Notes: a model not told the origin generated them from the sequence alone. A DNA stretch of 46,313 nucleotides from Flavobacteriaceae bacterium (GCA_022428005.1 JAKMDI010000008.1:1-46313), one strand, 5' to 3'; numbered from the stretch's first letter, positions 34,035 to 43,634 are shown. Translations and numbers: made by a program.

Positions 34035-34643
34035 ATGGCTTTTGAATTACCTAAATTACCTTATGCTAGTGATGCACTAGAACCGCATATTGATGCAAGA
34101 ACCATGGAAATCCACCATGGTAAACACCACAATGGTTATACGACCAAACTCAATGCTGCCATTGAGGGTACTTCAATGGAATCTGATTCTATAGAGGACA
34201 TACTTTCCAATATGGATATGAGCAACGGGGCTTTGAGAAATAACGGTGGGGGATATTTCAACCATTGTTTGTTTTGGGAAGTTATGGGACCCAATAGCGG
34301 GGGACTACCTTCAGGATCATTGGCTCAAGCCATTGATACAGCTTTTGGATCTTTTGAAGCCTTTCAAACGGCTTTTTCCAACGCTGCCGCTACTCAATTT
34401 GGTTCCGGCTGGGCGTGGTTATGTGTCCAAAAAGGAGGAAATGTTGAAGTGTGCTCTTCTGCAAACCAAGACAACCCGCTGATGCCTGGAATTGGATGTG
34501 GCGGCACCCCTATTTTAGGGTTAGATGTATGGGAACACGCCTATTACTTAAACTACCAAAACAGGAGACCTGACTATATCAGTGCATTTTTCAATGTGAT
34601 TAATTGGGAGAAGGTTAGCGAATTGTACGATCAGAATCGTTAA
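34035..34643 (+). CDS. sodA: Superoxide dismutase (Fe/Mn family, Mn-type residues)
   Basis: The 202-residue enzyme has all four metal ligands: His27 ([11 protein letters not shown]), His77 ([10 protein letters not shown]), Asp164 and His168 ([11 protein letters not shown]). Two positions that usually separate Mn from Fe enzymes are Gly73 and Gln145 (SANQDNPLM), both of the Mn type, although cambialistic enzymes of Bacteroidota can share them. No signal peptide, so it protects the cytoplasm by converting superoxide to peroxide and oxygen. It is monocistronic, with a -7 element in front and a hairpin terminator behind. Confidence 0.96.
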   Translation: MAFELPKLPYASDALEPHIDARTMEIHHGKHHNGYTTKLNAAIEGTSMESDSIEDILSNMDMSNGALRNNGGGYFNHCLFWEVMGPNSGGLPSGSLAQAIDTAFGSFEAFQTAFSNAAATQFGSGWAWLCVQKGGNVEVCSSANQDNPLMPGIGCGGTPILGLDVWEHAYYLNYQNRRPDYISAFFNVINWEKVSELYDQNR

Positions 34644-34674
34644 TGGAGCTGGGGAAACCAAATGGTGTAAAAAT

Positions 34675-34702
34675 AAAAAGGGAGAATAAATCCTCCCTTT
34701 TT
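34675..34702. terminator. Bidirectional terminator between sod and the PurF-like gene
   Basis: A perfect 10-bp stem (AAAAAGGGAG / CTCCCTTTTT) with an eight-base loop lies 32 bases after the sod stop. The A/T arms give T-rich runs in both directions, so it can end the plus-strand sod message and the minus-strand message arriving from 34875. The rest of 34703-34874 shows no gene. Confidence 0.8.
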
Positions 34703-34874
34703 GCCCCAAATCTTACCATGAACTTAACCTACTTATGTTCTGGTGATATAAAAGTAGATTTTACCCCCAACTCATGATTATAAAAACGTTTAAATGCATA
34801 TATTTTAGGTAAAAGGAGCTTGATGCGAATTTATTTATATAAGTGAATAAATTTATAGTGGTGCCTTGCCCTTT

Positions 34875-36773
34875 TTAATATGCCCGAACAGATTTTCCCT
34901 CATAAAAATTCATAAAAGCACGGTTGACAACCCGGTTGCCACCTGGCGTGGGATAATTCCCTGAAAAATACCAATCCCCTAAGTTTTTTGGGCAGGCTTT
35001 GTGAAGTCCTTCTATGGTTTGAAAAATAATCTCGACTTCTGCTTTGATCGTATCTCCTCTCAAGATTTTAGCAATTTTTGCTGAAATCTGTTCGTTTGTA
35101 AAGGGTTGGTACAATACCTTTACATGATTCTCAATCGATTCCAGTGGCTGGTCTTGACTGTTCTTGCATTGCAGGTATATTTGGTCCAAAGTGTCCTCTA
35201 AGGTCCCTTGATCTTCGTGCAACTTAAGGGTAGCTTTAAAAGCTATGAAGTTATTAATTTTCGCCATGTCTATTCCATAACAATCTGGATATCGTATTTG
35301 TGGAGCACTGGAAACAATTATAATCTTCTTAGGATTCAGTCGGTCCAACATCTTTAAGATACTTTTCTCTAAGGTGGTCCCCCGAACGATACTATCGTCA
35401 ATGATTACCAAATTGTCTGTCGGTTTGATCACGCCATAGGTAACATCATAAACGTGGGCAACGAGATCATCGCGGCTTGCATCTTCAGTAATAAATGTTC
35501 TGAGTTTTGCATCTTTAATGGCTATTTTTTCAATCCTTGGTCGCAGGGAAAACAATTTTTCTAGCGCACCATTTTGGAGTTTTTTATCGTCGAGTATCGA
35601 CTTTTTCAAGGAATGAACAATATTGTCTTGAACAGCGCCTAAAAGGCCATAAAATGAAGTCTCAGCAGTATTTGGTATGAATGAAAATACGGTATTTTCT
35701 AAGTCATTATTGATGGATTTCTGTATTTGTGGAAACAAGAGCCTTCCTAATTTTTTTCTTTCTTTATAAATTTCCGCATCACTTCCTCTGGAAAAATATA
35801 TACGTTCAAAAGAACAAGATTTAGGGTCTGTAGCTTCTTGAATCTGACTTAAATTAACTTTCCCCGATTTCTTGGTAAGCAAGGCACAACCCGGTGGGAG
35901 CTCACGTATTGATTCAAAAGGAACATTAAAAACAGTTTGAATTGCTGGCCGCTCTGAGGCTACTACGAGAATTTCATCGTCGTCATAGTAATATGCAGGT
36001 CTTATTCCAGCAGGGTCTCTGAATACAAAAGACTCACCGTGGCCCAACAGTCCTGCGATGGTATAGCCTCCGTCCCATTTTTTTGATGCCTTACGCAATA
36101 CTTTTTTCATGTTCAAACGCTCGGCAATCTGAGGAGAGGCCTCGGCTTTATTAAACCCTTCTTTCTTCAGTTTCTTGTAAATTTTCGCAACAGCATCGTC
36201 TAAAAAATGGCCTATTTTCTCCATCACAGTGATGGTATCAGCTTTTTCTTTTGGATGCTGACCCAAGTCTACCAATGTTTCAAAAAGCTCATTGACATTG
36301 GTGAGGTTAAAATTCCCTGCAACGATCAAATTTCGATGCATCCAATTGTTCTGTCTCAAAAAAGGATGGACGCTTTCTATACTGTTTTTCCCAAAAGTTC
36401 CATAGCGCAGGTGTCCTAAGAGTAACTCCCCAGCATAGGGAACTTCTTGTTTGAATTGATCGACGTCCTCCAAGAGGTTGGGTAGGTTTTTCGAAGCTTG
36501 TTTGACGCTTTTATTTACCTTTCCAAATATATCTTGTATGGGTTGTTGACCGTTGGACCGAACCCGAGCAATGTAGCGTTGACCGGCTTGCATATTGAGT
36601 TTAACACATGCCAATCCAGCACCGTCTTGACCTCTATTGTGCTGCTTTTCCATCATCAGATACATTTTGTTGATCCCAAACATTAGCGTGCCGTATTTTT
36701 GTTTGTAGTATTCGAGATCTTTCTTTAGGTGGATCATTGCAATCCCACACTCGTGTTTGATGGCGTCACTCAT
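34875..36773 (-). CDS. PurF-like amidophosphoribosyltransferase (large Bacteroidota form)
   Basis: The 632-residue protein joins a class II glutamine amidotransferase domain (nucleophile Cys9 in HECGIAMI; NRGQDGAG; LLGHLRYGTFG) to a phosphoribosyltransferase domain with the PRPP loop VIIDDSIVRGTTLEKS. Ordinary PurF is about 500 residues; the extra length is spread over inserts. An eight-residue leader (MSDAIKHE) precedes the Cys and would need removal to free it for catalysis. It probably makes phosphoribosylamine in purine synthesis, or a paralogous amination. It follows the PfkB gene by 18 bases on the same strand. Confidence 0.88.
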   Translation of the reverse strand: MSDAIKHECGIAMIHLKKDLEYYKQKYGTLMFGINKMYLMMEKQHNRGQDGAGLACVKLNMQAGQRYIARVRSNGQQPIQDIFGKVNKSVKQASKNLPNLLEDVDQFKQEVPYAGELLLGHLRYGTFGKNSIESVHPFLRQNNWMHRNLIVAGNFNLTNVNELFETLVDLGQHPKEKADTITVMEKIGHFLDDAVAKIYKKLKKEGFNKAEASPQIAERLNMKKVLRKASKKWDGGYTIAGLLGHGESFVFRDPAGIRPAYYYDDDEILVVASERPAIQTVFNVPFESIRELPPGCALLTKKSGKVNLSQIQEATDPKSCSFERIYFSRGSDAEIYKERKKLGRLLFPQIQKSINNDLENTVFSFIPNTAETSFYGLLGAVQDNIVHSLKKSILDDKKLQNGALEKLFSLRPRIEKIAIKDAKLRTFITEDASRDDLVAHVYDVTYGVIKPTDNLVIIDDSIVRGTTLEKSILKMLDRLNPKKIIIVSSAPQIRYPDCYGIDMAKINNFIAFKATLKLHEDQGTLEDTLDQIYLQCKNSQDQPLESIENHVKVLYQPFTNEQISAKIAKILRGDTIKAEVEIIFQTIEGLHKACPKNLGDWYFSGNYPTPGGNRVVNRAFMNFYEGKSVRAY

Positions 36774-36791
36774 TTTGTATCATGATTTTGT

Positions 36792-37721
36792 TTATTCAAG
36801 CTGTATCTCAAATGTAGTTAAATCTTTAAAAGCTCTCAGGCGCTCTGCCATCATTTTTGGACTGTGATTTACCAAGTTTTCAGTACCAAATTTCTCAACG
36901 GTAAAAGAAGCCATTGCAGAACCGTAGATTATGGCAGATTTCATGTTTTCAAAAGAAATATCAGCTGTTTGGGTCAAATATCCAGTAAAACCCCCGGCAA
37001 AACTATCTCCTGCACCTGTAGGATCAAAAACCTCTTCCAACGGCAGTGCTGGTGCGCAAAATATTTCATTATTATAAAAGAGTAAAGCACCGTGTTCCCC
37101 TTTTTTTATGATCACGTATTTTGGGCCCATATCATGAATTTGACTCGCAGCCCTAATCAACGAGTATTCTCCTGTCAGTTGACGTGCCTCCTCGTCGTTG
37201 ATTGATATCAGATCGACTTTGGAAATTACTTGATCAAGCGTTTCCCTAAAATGCTCCATCCAAAAATTCATGGTATCCAAAACAATAAGTTTTGGTTTGG
37301 ATGTCAACTGGCCCAGGGCTTTGAGTTGAACATCAGGAGATAGATTTCCCAACATTACTATTTCAGCATCTTTATAGTGATCGGGGATTATTGGATTAAA
37401 ATTTTCAAGGACATTCAATTGGGTTTCTAATGTGGTTCGGGTATTGAGGTCGTTGTGGTATTTTCCGCGCCAAAAAAAAGTTTGTCCACCTTTAACCTGT
37501 TCCACGCCCGAGAGATCAATCCCGCTGTCCTCCAATAAGTCTAAGTGTTTTTTTTCAAAATCATCTCCTACTACCGAAACTATGCCGCAATCCAAAGAAA
37601 ATCGCGAGGCGGACAAACCAATGTATGTTGCAGCACCTCCCAATATTTTATCTATTTTTCCAAAGGGTGTTTCTATGGCATCATAGGCCATGGTGCCTAC
37701 CACCAATAGTTTGTTTTTCAT
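36792..37721 (-). CDS. PfkB-family sugar/nucleoside kinase
   Basis: The 309-residue kinase has the N-terminal GGAATYIGLSAS substrate region, the NDEEARQLTG segment, and the C-terminal PfkB signature DPTGAGDSFAGG (near 234-245) with the anion hole and catalytic Asp. The family includes ribokinase and adenosine kinase. Co-transcription with the PurF-like gene suggests a nucleoside or ribose-linked substrate in purine metabolism; this is an inference from position. Confidence 0.9.
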   Translation of the reverse strand: MKNKLLVVGTMAYDAIETPFGKIDKILGGAATYIGLSASRFSLDCGIVSVVGDDFEKKHLDLLEDSGIDLSGVEQVKGGQTFFWRGKYHNDLNTRTTLETQLNVLENFNPIIPDHYKDAEIVMLGNLSPDVQLKALGQLTSKPKLIVLDTMNFWMEHFRETLDQVISKVDLISINDEEARQLTGEYSLIRAASQIHDMGPKYVIIKKGEHGALLFYNNEIFCAPALPLEEVFDPTGAGDSFAGGFTGYLTQTADISFENMKSAIIYGSAMASFTVEKFGTENLVNHSPKMMAERLRAFKDLTTFEIQLE

Positions 37722-37793
37722 TAAACAAAAATAATAAACTTAGGGAGGCTTAGAAGGTATTTAGGAAAGATTTATTGGCGAGTTTTCAATAAT

Positions 37794-38279
37794 CTACTGC
37801 TTTGGATTTTCAAGTTGATATTGCTCAAAATAGGTGTCGATGTTGATGGGACTTTTTTTGGCTGCAGTGTGGGCCAAACGATCACATCTTTCGTTTTGTG
37901 GATGTGCATTGTGTCCCTTGATCCATTGATAATCCACTTTATGGTTTCTGTGAATCTTCAAAAAGCGTTTCCATAAATCAGGGTTTTTTTTATTTTTAAA
38001 ATCTTTTTTTTCCCAATTAAAAACCCATTTTTTCTTTACCGCATCAATCACATATTTTGAATCGGAATACACAACCACCGCAACTCCATCCCGACGAAGT
38101 GTTTCAAGCCCGATGATCACTGCTAAAAGCTCCATTCGGTTGTTGGTAGTCATTCGGAAACCCTCCGAAAATTCTTTGATGTATTCTTTTCCTTTCCATT
38201 CCATGATAATTCCATAGCCTCCAGGACCAGGATTACCTATAGCAGATCCATCGGTGTAAATATTAACTTGATCTAACAT
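37794..38279 (-). CDS. rnhA: Ribonuclease HI
   Basis: The 161-residue protein shows the RNase H active site: Asp10 in YTDGSAIGNPGPGGYG, Glu50 in NNRMELLAV, Asp73 in YSDSKYV, and a late Asp in ERCDRLA, with the basic handle region KKKWVFNWEKKDFKNKKN. It cleaves RNA in RNA-DNA hybrids such as Okazaki primers and R-loops. Its ATG overlaps the purN stop by one base (TAATG), so it is the second gene of a purN-rnhA pair. Confidence 0.96.
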   Translation of the reverse strand: MLDQVNIYTDGSAIGNPGPGGYGIIMEWKGKEYIKEFSEGFRMTTNNRMELLAVIIGLETLRRDGVAVVVYSDSKYVIDAVKKKWVFNWEKKDFKNKKNPDLWKRFLKIHRNHKVDYQWIKGHNAHPQNERCDRLAHTAAKKSPINIDTYFEQYQLENPKQ

Positions 38280-38857
38280 TATGGAAATAAAATCTTTTTG
38301 ATGACAGCAGGATAATGAGTGTATTCCAATTGGTGAACCTTGTCGGCAATTTCCTGAATACTTTCATTTCCTTCGATGGTAGTTTTGGATTGAAAAATAA
38401 TACTTCCCTGGTCATAATGCTCATTTACATAATGGATCGTGATTCCTGTTTCACGATCTCCTGCCTCTATTACCGCCCGATGAACCCTATCGCCATACAT
38501 TCCTTTTCCTCCGTATTTTGGCAATAGTGCAGGGTGAATATTAATTATTTGATCTGAAAAAGCTTGGGTAAATTCAATAGGAATTTTTAATAAAAAACCT
38601 GCCAAAATGATTAAATCAGGATCCAAACGCTTTACTTCCTCCAGTAAATGACCTGTTTCCATTTGACTTTTATCAAATACTTTTACTGGAATTTTCATTT
38701 TTGTGGCTCGGGCAATCACTCCTGCATTGGGCTTATTGGTGAAAACGCATCCCACCCTTAGCCTTGCATCGCCTTTAAAATACTTTACAATATTTTCTAC
38801 ATTGGTGCCAGAACCAGAGGCAAATAAGACAATATTTTTAGTTTTTTTATTTACCAT
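38279..38857 (-). CDS. purN: Phosphoribosylglycinamide formyltransferase
   Basis: The 192-residue enzyme performs the third step of purine synthesis, formylating GAR with 10-formyl-tetrahydrofolate. Visible: ASGSGTNVENI (13-23, phosphate binding), LAGFLLKIP, the catalytic NIHPALLPKYGGKGMYG (Asn and His) and VNEHYDQGSII with the catalytic Asp. Divergent from acpP, with a 151-base intergenic region; PfkB and the PurF-like gene nearby fit a purine neighbourhood. Confidence 0.96.
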   Translation of the reverse strand: MVNKKTKNIVLFASGSGTNVENIVKYFKGDARLRVGCVFTNKPNAGVIARATKMKIPVKVFDKSQMETGHLLEEVKRLDPDLIILAGFLLKIPIEFTQAFSDQIINIHPALLPKYGGKGMYGDRVHRAVIEAGDRETGITIHYVNEHYDQGSIIFQSKTTIEGNESIQEIADKVHQLEYTHYPAVIKKILFP

Positions 38858-38969
38858 GAATGACCTTAAACATCAATTAGAGCCTCTTTTGGAGATTATT
38901 TAAACGCATTAGATTCACAAATAAAAGTTATATTTTTTTTCCTAAATAGTGATTTGAGTCAAAGTTTTA

Positions 38970-38977
38970 TATTTTTG
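38970..38977 (+). promoter_or_regulatory. acpP: -7 element of acpP
   Basis: TATTTTTG matches TAnnTTTG, 31 bases before the acpP ATG. A TTG at 38954-38956 is only 13 bases away, closer than the usual 19, so the -33 part is uncertain. Confidence 0.45.
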
Positions 38978-39008
38978 TCCACAGTAATTTAAAAAACAAA
39001 TTTTGATT

Positions 39009-39242
39009 ATGTCTGATATTTCATCAAGAGTAAAAGCAATTATCGTTGACAAATTAGGTGTAGACGAGAACGAAGTCGTGACTGACGCTAATTTCACCAA
39101 CGATTTAGGTGCCGATTCTTTGGATACCGTGGAACTTATCATGGAATTCGAGAAAGAGTTTGACATTCAAATTCCTGATGACCAAGCTGAAAATATTTCT
39201 ACAGTGGGTCAAGCCATTCAATTTATTGAGCAAGCAAAATAA
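39009..39242 (+). CDS. acpP: Acyl carrier protein
   Basis: The 77-residue acidic protein has the phosphopantetheine site Ser37 in [17 protein letters not shown]. It carries growing fatty acyl chains as thioesters. I chose ATG 39009 (MSDISSRV) over the in-frame TTG two codons earlier. It heads the run acpP-fabF-rnc-(41244 gene)-pyk, the usual flavobacterial order, with short gaps throughout. Confidence 0.97.
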   Translation: MSDISSRVKAIIVDKLGVDENEVVTDANFTNDLGADSLDTVELIMEFEKEFDIQIPDDQAENISTVGQAIQFIEQAK

Positions 39243-39254
39243 AATTCGGCTTAA

Positions 39255-40505
39255 ATGAAGCCAAGACGTGTAGTAATTACCGGATTGGGAGCCCTAACTC
39301 CTATAGGAAATACCCTCCCTGAGTACTGGGAGGGTTTATTAACTGGCACCAGTGGTGCCGCACCCATCACTCTTTTTGATGCATCAGGTTTCAAAACCCA
39401 ATTTGCGTGTGAAGTTAAGGGTTTTGATCCTATGGAATTTATGGACCGCAAGGAGGCCCGTAAATGTGACCGTTTTACCCAATTTGCTTTAGTATCGACA
39501 GATGAGGCCATAGCAGATTCTGGCCTTGATTTTGAAAAAGAGGACTGCGATAGAATAGGCGTAATATGGGGTTCTGGAGTTGGAGGCTTGGAGACCTTTC
39601 AAAATGAAATGCTCAATCATGCCTCGGGTGACGGCTCACCGCGATTTAATCCTTTTTTCATCCCTAAAATGATTCCCGACATTGCGCCGGGCCTCATTTC
39701 TATGAAACACGGCCTGAGAGGGCCAAATTTTGCAACTGTATCTGCCTGTGCTTCAGCTTCCAACGCCATCATTGATTCGTTAAATTATATCAAGATGGGT
39801 TATGCCGACATCATTGTTTCCGGAGGATCGGAAGCGGCAGTCAATATTGCAGGAATTGGAGGGTTTAATGCCATGCATGCCTTATCTACAAGGAATGAAG
39901 ATCCAAAAACCGCTTCCCGTCCTTTTGACAAAGACAGAGACGGTTTTGTTCTCGGTGAGGGTTCCGGAGCACTGATCTTAGAAGAATATGAACATGCTAT
40001 TGCCAGAGGTGCCAAAATATATGCCGAGTTGGCTGGGGCAGGACTCTCAGCAGATGCCCACCACATGACAGCCCCCCACCCGGAAGGCATTGGTGCTAAA
40101 AAAGTGATGTTCAATTGCCTTAGAGATGCCCAGATAAAACCAGAAGATGTTGATGCCATCAATATGCATGGAACCTCAACTCCTTTGGGCGATGTCGCAG
40201 AAACCAACGCCGTCTTATCTGTTTTTGGAGAGCACACCTATAACATCAATATTAATTCAACCAAATCGATGACAGGTCACTTGTTGGGCGCTGCAGGGGC
40301 CATAGAAGCTATTGCCTCTATCCTGGCCATCACCAACAACATTGTCCCCCCAACCATTAATCACCAAACCCAAGACGACCAACTGGATCCTAAAATTAAT
40401 TTTACTTTAGGAAAAGCACAAGCGCGAAATGTTGATATCGCTTTGTCTAATACCTTCGGTTTTGGTGGTCACAATGCCTGTGTTGTTTTCAGAAAAATTA
40501 CCTAA
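39255..40505 (+). CDS. fabF: Beta-ketoacyl-ACP synthase II
   Basis: The 416-residue condensing enzyme has the Cys-His-His triad: Cys in TVSACASASNAI (near 165), His in NMHGTSTPLGD (near 305) and His in STKSMTGHLLGAAG (near 342), plus the C-terminal NTFGFGGHNACVVF. It elongates acyl-ACP with malonyl-ACP. It begins 12 bases after acpP, its substrate carrier, and ends eight bases before rnc. Confidence 0.97.
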   Translation: MKPRRVVITGLGALTPIGNTLPEYWEGLLTGTSGAAPITLFDASGFKTQFACEVKGFDPMEFMDRKEARKCDRFTQFALVSTDEAIADSGLDFEKEDCDRIGVIWGSGVGGLETFQNEMLNHASGDGSPRFNPFFIPKMIPDIAPGLISMKHGLRGPNFATVSACASASNAIIDSLNYIKMGYADIIVSGGSEAAVNIAGIGGFNAMHALSTRNEDPKTASRPFDKDRDGFVLGEGSGALILEEYEHAIARGAKIYAELAGAGLSADAHHMTAPHPEGIGAKKVMFNCLRDAQIKPEDVDAINMHGTSTPLGDVAETNAVLSVFGEHTYNININSTKSMTGHLLGAAGAIEAIASILAITNNIVPPTINHQTQDDQLDPKINFTLGKAQARNVDIALSNTFGFGGHNACVVFRKIT

Positions 40506-40513
40506 ATTTAGGT

Positions 40514-41236
40514 GTGAATTTTTTTAGCCACTTACTGAAACCATCGGCTCAAAAAGAAAAAGTATTTTTTAGCAAACTCAGTCAGATCACTGGGCTGAGA
40601 CCCCACAGAAAAGAAATCTACATCACTGCTTTCACCCATCGCTCTCTCAATTTAAAAGACGAAAAAGGGAACTCAATAAATTTTGAACGGCTTGAATTTT
40701 TAGGGGATTCTATGTTAGGTATTGTGGTTTCCTCGTTTTTGTACGAGAAATTTCCACATGCTACAGAGGGTACGTTGACCAAATACCGAGCAAAGATTGT
40801 GAGTCGAGACAACCTAAATCAAATTGGCGACAAAATGGATTTGGTAAAATTCCTCGATCTCGAAAACAAAGTTAACTTTGGAAACAACATTCACGGAAAT
40901 TTACTTGAAGCCCTTGTGGGTGCAGTTTTGGTTGACAGAGGATACGACCGGTGCAATAAATTTATAGCACAAAATATTTTGGGTAAACACCTTGACTTCG
41001 ATCAACTTGAAAACAGTGTATTGAGTTATAAAGGGCTATTGGTGGAATGGGGACAGAAAACCAAAAAAGAAATAAAATTTGTGACCAATACTGATGATGG
41101 TTTGGACCCTGAATTCAATTACACCACACAAATTTTTTTGAATGAAAACCAAATCGTAAAAGCCCGGGGGTTTTCTAAAAAAAAATCTGAGGAAAGAGCG
41201 GCCAAAAGGGCCTTTCATGCCCTGAACATAAAATAG
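40514..41236 (+). CDS. rnc: Ribonuclease III
   Basis: The 240-residue enzyme has the RNase III signature ERLEFLGDSMLGIV (near 58-71), the second acidic cluster GNLLEALVGAVLVDRGY and a C-terminal double-stranded RNA-binding domain from about residue 170 (YKGLLVEWGQKTKKE ... KKKSEERAAKRAFHAL). It processes rRNA precursors and other duplex RNA. Start is GTG at 40514 preceded by TTTAGGT, a partial Shine-Dalgarno. Eight bases from fabF, seven to the next gene. Confidence 0.95.
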   Translation: MNFFSHLLKPSAQKEKVFFSKLSQITGLRPHRKEIYITAFTHRSLNLKDEKGNSINFERLEFLGDSMLGIVVSSFLYEKFPHATEGTLTKYRAKIVSRDNLNQIGDKMDLVKFLDLENKVNFGNNIHGNLLEALVGAVLVDRGYDRCNKFIAQNILGKHLDFDQLENSVLSYKGLLVEWGQKTKKEIKFVTNTDDGLDPEFNYTTQIFLNENQIVKARGFSKKKSEERAAKRAFHALNIK

Positions 41237-41243
41237 TAATCTG

Positions 41244-41702
41244 ATGTCTAAAGTAAAGCATTATATGCTTGATGAAATTTCAGAAGATGATTTCCATTTG
41301 ATAGCAATTCACACACGTTGTGAAGGGTATTTGTTGGCTTATCTGCTCAATAAGTACTTGTCATGTAAGTTTGAATTGTCTAAAAAGAAAACGGCTTTTG
41401 ATTTTGAAAATTACCAGTGGATCGATCGCATTAATCAAATTGACGTTCACTTGTACTCCAATCGAACTTATATCGAACAAAATGAAAAGCAAAACGAAAC
41501 CCGCTTATTTGATTTACCTGAGACAAAAGAATTATATTTGGTAAAGGATTTAAAAGATGCTGACTACATCATAAAAATTAATTCAGGTGTTGCGCCTAAT
41601 ATTTTTATCAGTAAGGTAGAGTCTATGGAAGAAATTTCCTACTGCTACCTGCCTGATCAAAGACAATTAAATCTCGATTTTATTGTAAATTTAGAGGGAT
41701 GA
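41244..41702 (+). CDS. IPExxxVDY-type family protein of unknown function
   Basis: The 152-residue protein lies between rnc and pyk, the position of the Bacteroidota-specific IPExxxVDY family. The expected region here reads LVKDLKDADYIIKIN, a relaxed version of the name motif. The N-terminal half resembles the family pattern (LAYLLNKYLSCKFELSKKK...FENYQW). No catalytic residues or signal peptide are visible. Its stop overlaps the pyk start by four bases (ATGA), so the two are translationally linked. Function unknown. Confidence 0.75.
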   Translation: MSKVKHYMLDEISEDDFHLIAIHTRCEGYLLAYLLNKYLSCKFELSKKKTAFDFENYQWIDRINQIDVHLYSNRTYIEQNEKQNETRLFDLPETKELYLVKDLKDADYIIKINSGVAPNIFISKVESMEEISYCYLPDQRQLNLDFIVNLEG

Positions 41703-43126
41703 CTATTAGAAAAAAAACAAAAATTATTGCTACTCTTGGTCCTGCATCAGACAAAGAGGAAATCATCGAAGAGATGATTCTTTCAGGTGTAGATGTTTTC
41801 CGAATAAATTTTTCTCATGCCGAACATGAAGACGTTAAAAAAAGAATCCAATCTATCCGAAAAATAAGTAAAAAGCTCAATTCCAACACTTCTATTTTGG
41901 CTGACCTTCAAGGGCCAAAACTACGGATTGGAAAAGTTGAAGCGGATACAACGGTAGCGCCTGGAGACCAGATCGCTTTCCTTAATGGAGATCCATTTGA
42001 GGGCAACAAGGAAAAAGTTTTTATGAATTATGAAAACTTTTCCAGGGATGTAAAGCCTGGGGAACGGATTCTGCTGGACGATGGTAAGCTTATTTTTGAG
42101 GTTATTGCTACCGACAAAGAGTCCAGAGTTGACGCAAAGGTGATCCAAGGTGGAAAATTAAAATCCAAAAAAGGAGTTAACCTCCCCAATACAAAAATCT
42201 CACTTCCTGCTTTGACAAAAAAGGATATTGTTGATGCCGAATTTGCCATCGGAGAAGAGGTGGACTGGATCGCGTTGTCCTTTGTCAGAAACAGCGAGGA
42301 CATATTGGACTTAAGAAAAATGATCGAAAAACAATCTGATCATAAAATCCCAATCATCGCAAAAATCGAGAAACCCGAGGGTATAGAAAATATAGATAAA
42401 ATTATTTCGTACTGCGATGGATTGATGGTTGCTCGTGGAGATTTGGGTGTTGAAATACCCCCAGCCGAAGTACCCCTGGTACAAAAAGAGTTGGTTAAAT
42501 TGGCCAAAAAAGCAAGGATTCCTGTCATTATAGCTACGCAAATGATGGAGAGCATGATCGATAGCCTTACTGCAACCCGGGCAGAGGTAAACGATGTGGC
42601 AAATTCTGTGATGGACGGTGCTGATGCTGTGATGCTTTCTGGTGAAACATCTGTCGGTGAGTACCCTGTCGAAGTTATTAAGTCCATGAGTTCTATCATC
42701 CTTAGTGTAGAGAATTCTGAGTTGATTTCTGTTCCTCAGAAACCCCCTAACATTAGGACCGTAAGATTCATTACCAAGTCCATTTGCTATCATGCCGTCC
42801 ACATTGCAAATGATGTACAGGCAAAAGCCATATGCACACTCACCAACAGTGGATATACTGCTTTTCAGGTTTCAGCATGGAGGCCCCACTCTTTCATTTT
42901 GGTCTTTACTTCCAACAAAAGAATTCTTACTCAGCTCAACCTTATATGGGGTGTCAAAGCTTTTTTCTATGATAGTTTTGAGAGTACTGACAAAACGGTT
43001 GAACAAATCAATGATATCGCCAGCAAAATGGAATATGTAAAAAAAGGAGACCTTTTGGTCAACCTCACCGCCATGCCTATTGTTGAAAAAGGAATGGTCA
43101 ATACGCTTAGGGTATCCACGGTATAA
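41699..43126 (+). CDS. pyk: Pyruvate kinase
   Basis: The 475-residue glycolytic enzyme converts phosphoenolpyruvate and ADP to pyruvate and ATP. Seen in order: KIIATLGPASD (7-18), FRINFSHA, ADLQGPKLRIG, the B domain, IIAKIEKPEGIENID with the catalytic Lys, GLMVARGDLGVEIP (Mg2+ and phosphoenolpyruvate site), IATQMMESMI, and MLSGETSVGEYPVE. The C-terminal regulatory domain is complete. It is coupled to the gene before it by an ATGA overlap. Confidence 0.97.
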   Translation: MTIRKKTKIIATLGPASDKEEIIEEMILSGVDVFRINFSHAEHEDVKKRIQSIRKISKKLNSNTSILADLQGPKLRIGKVEADTTVAPGDQIAFLNGDPFEGNKEKVFMNYENFSRDVKPGERILLDDGKLIFEVIATDKESRVDAKVIQGGKLKSKKGVNLPNTKISLPALTKKDIVDAEFAIGEEVDWIALSFVRNSEDILDLRKMIEKQSDHKIPIIAKIEKPEGIENIDKIISYCDGLMVARGDLGVEIPPAEVPLVQKELVKLAKKARIPVIIATQMMESMIDSLTATRAEVNDVANSVMDGADAVMLSGETSVGEYPVEVIKSMSSIILSVENSELISVPQKPPNIRTVRFITKSICYHAVHIANDVQAKAICTLTNSGYTAFQVSAWRPHSFILVFTSNKRILTQLNLIWGVKAFFYDSFESTDKTVEQINDIASKMEYVKKGDLLVNLTAMPIVEKGMVNTLRVSTV

Positions 43127-43187
43127 CCCCTGGTCCTCTGCTCGGAGAATAATTGATTTTTTTTCGCTAAAAAGCTTGATCACCAAT

Positions 43188-43634
43188 ATGAAATTTGAAA
43201 TTGAGAAAAAATTTTTAGTAAAAAATACCTCCTTCAAAGAGCAGGCTGTCAAACGTGTTCATATCATCCAAGCCTACCTGAGTAAAGATCCTGAACGAAC
43301 GGTTAGGGTCAGAATCACAGATCAAAAGGCTTGGTTGACCATTAAAGGGAAAAGCAATAAAGAAGGGACGAAACGCATGGAATGGGAAAACGAAATCCCT
43401 TTAAAGGAGGCGAGAGATCTACTTCAACTGACCTTAGATGAACCGATTGAAAAGATAAGACACATTGTGCCACATCAAAATTTGAAATTTGAAATCGATG
43501 AATTTATCAAGCCAAACCACCATTTGATTTTGGCAGAAATAGAACTCCCACAAGAAAATACCCCCTTTGAAAAACCGAACTGGCTGGGAGAAGAGGTCAC
43601 AGGTAACCCCTCCTACTACAATGCCACGATGTGA
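43188..43634 (+). CDS. CYTH-domain protein (triphosphate tunnel enzyme)
   Basis: The 148-residue protein begins with the CYTH hallmark ExExK (E4-I-E6-K-K in FEIEKKFLV) and has the alternating charged strands of the tunnel fold: RTVRVRITDQKAWLTIKGK, RMEWENEIP, KIRHIV, FEIDEF and LILAEIELP. Small single-domain members hydrolyse inorganic triphosphate or nucleoside triphosphates. I chose ATG 43188, since the motif must sit at the N-terminus; the frame is open further upstream but that part lies in and after the pyk end. Follows pyk by 61 bases. Confidence 0.9.
   Translation: MKFEIEKKFLVKNTSFKEQAVKRVHIIQAYLSKDPERTVRVRITDQKAWLTIKGKSNKEGTKRMEWENEIPLKEARDLLQLTLDEPIEKIRHIVPHQNLKFEIDEFIKPNHHLILAEIELPQENTPFEKPNWLGEEVTGNPSYYNATM

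Noticed and set aside
37726-37733. TATTTTTG on the minus strand as promoter of the PfkB gene
   Set aside because: It would start transcription at about the first base of the start codon; probably a chance match in AT-rich DNA.
43080-43187. N-terminal extension of the CYTH protein from an upstream TTG
   Set aside because: It overlaps the end of pyk in another frame, and the ExExK motif belongs at the very N-terminus, matching ATG 43188.
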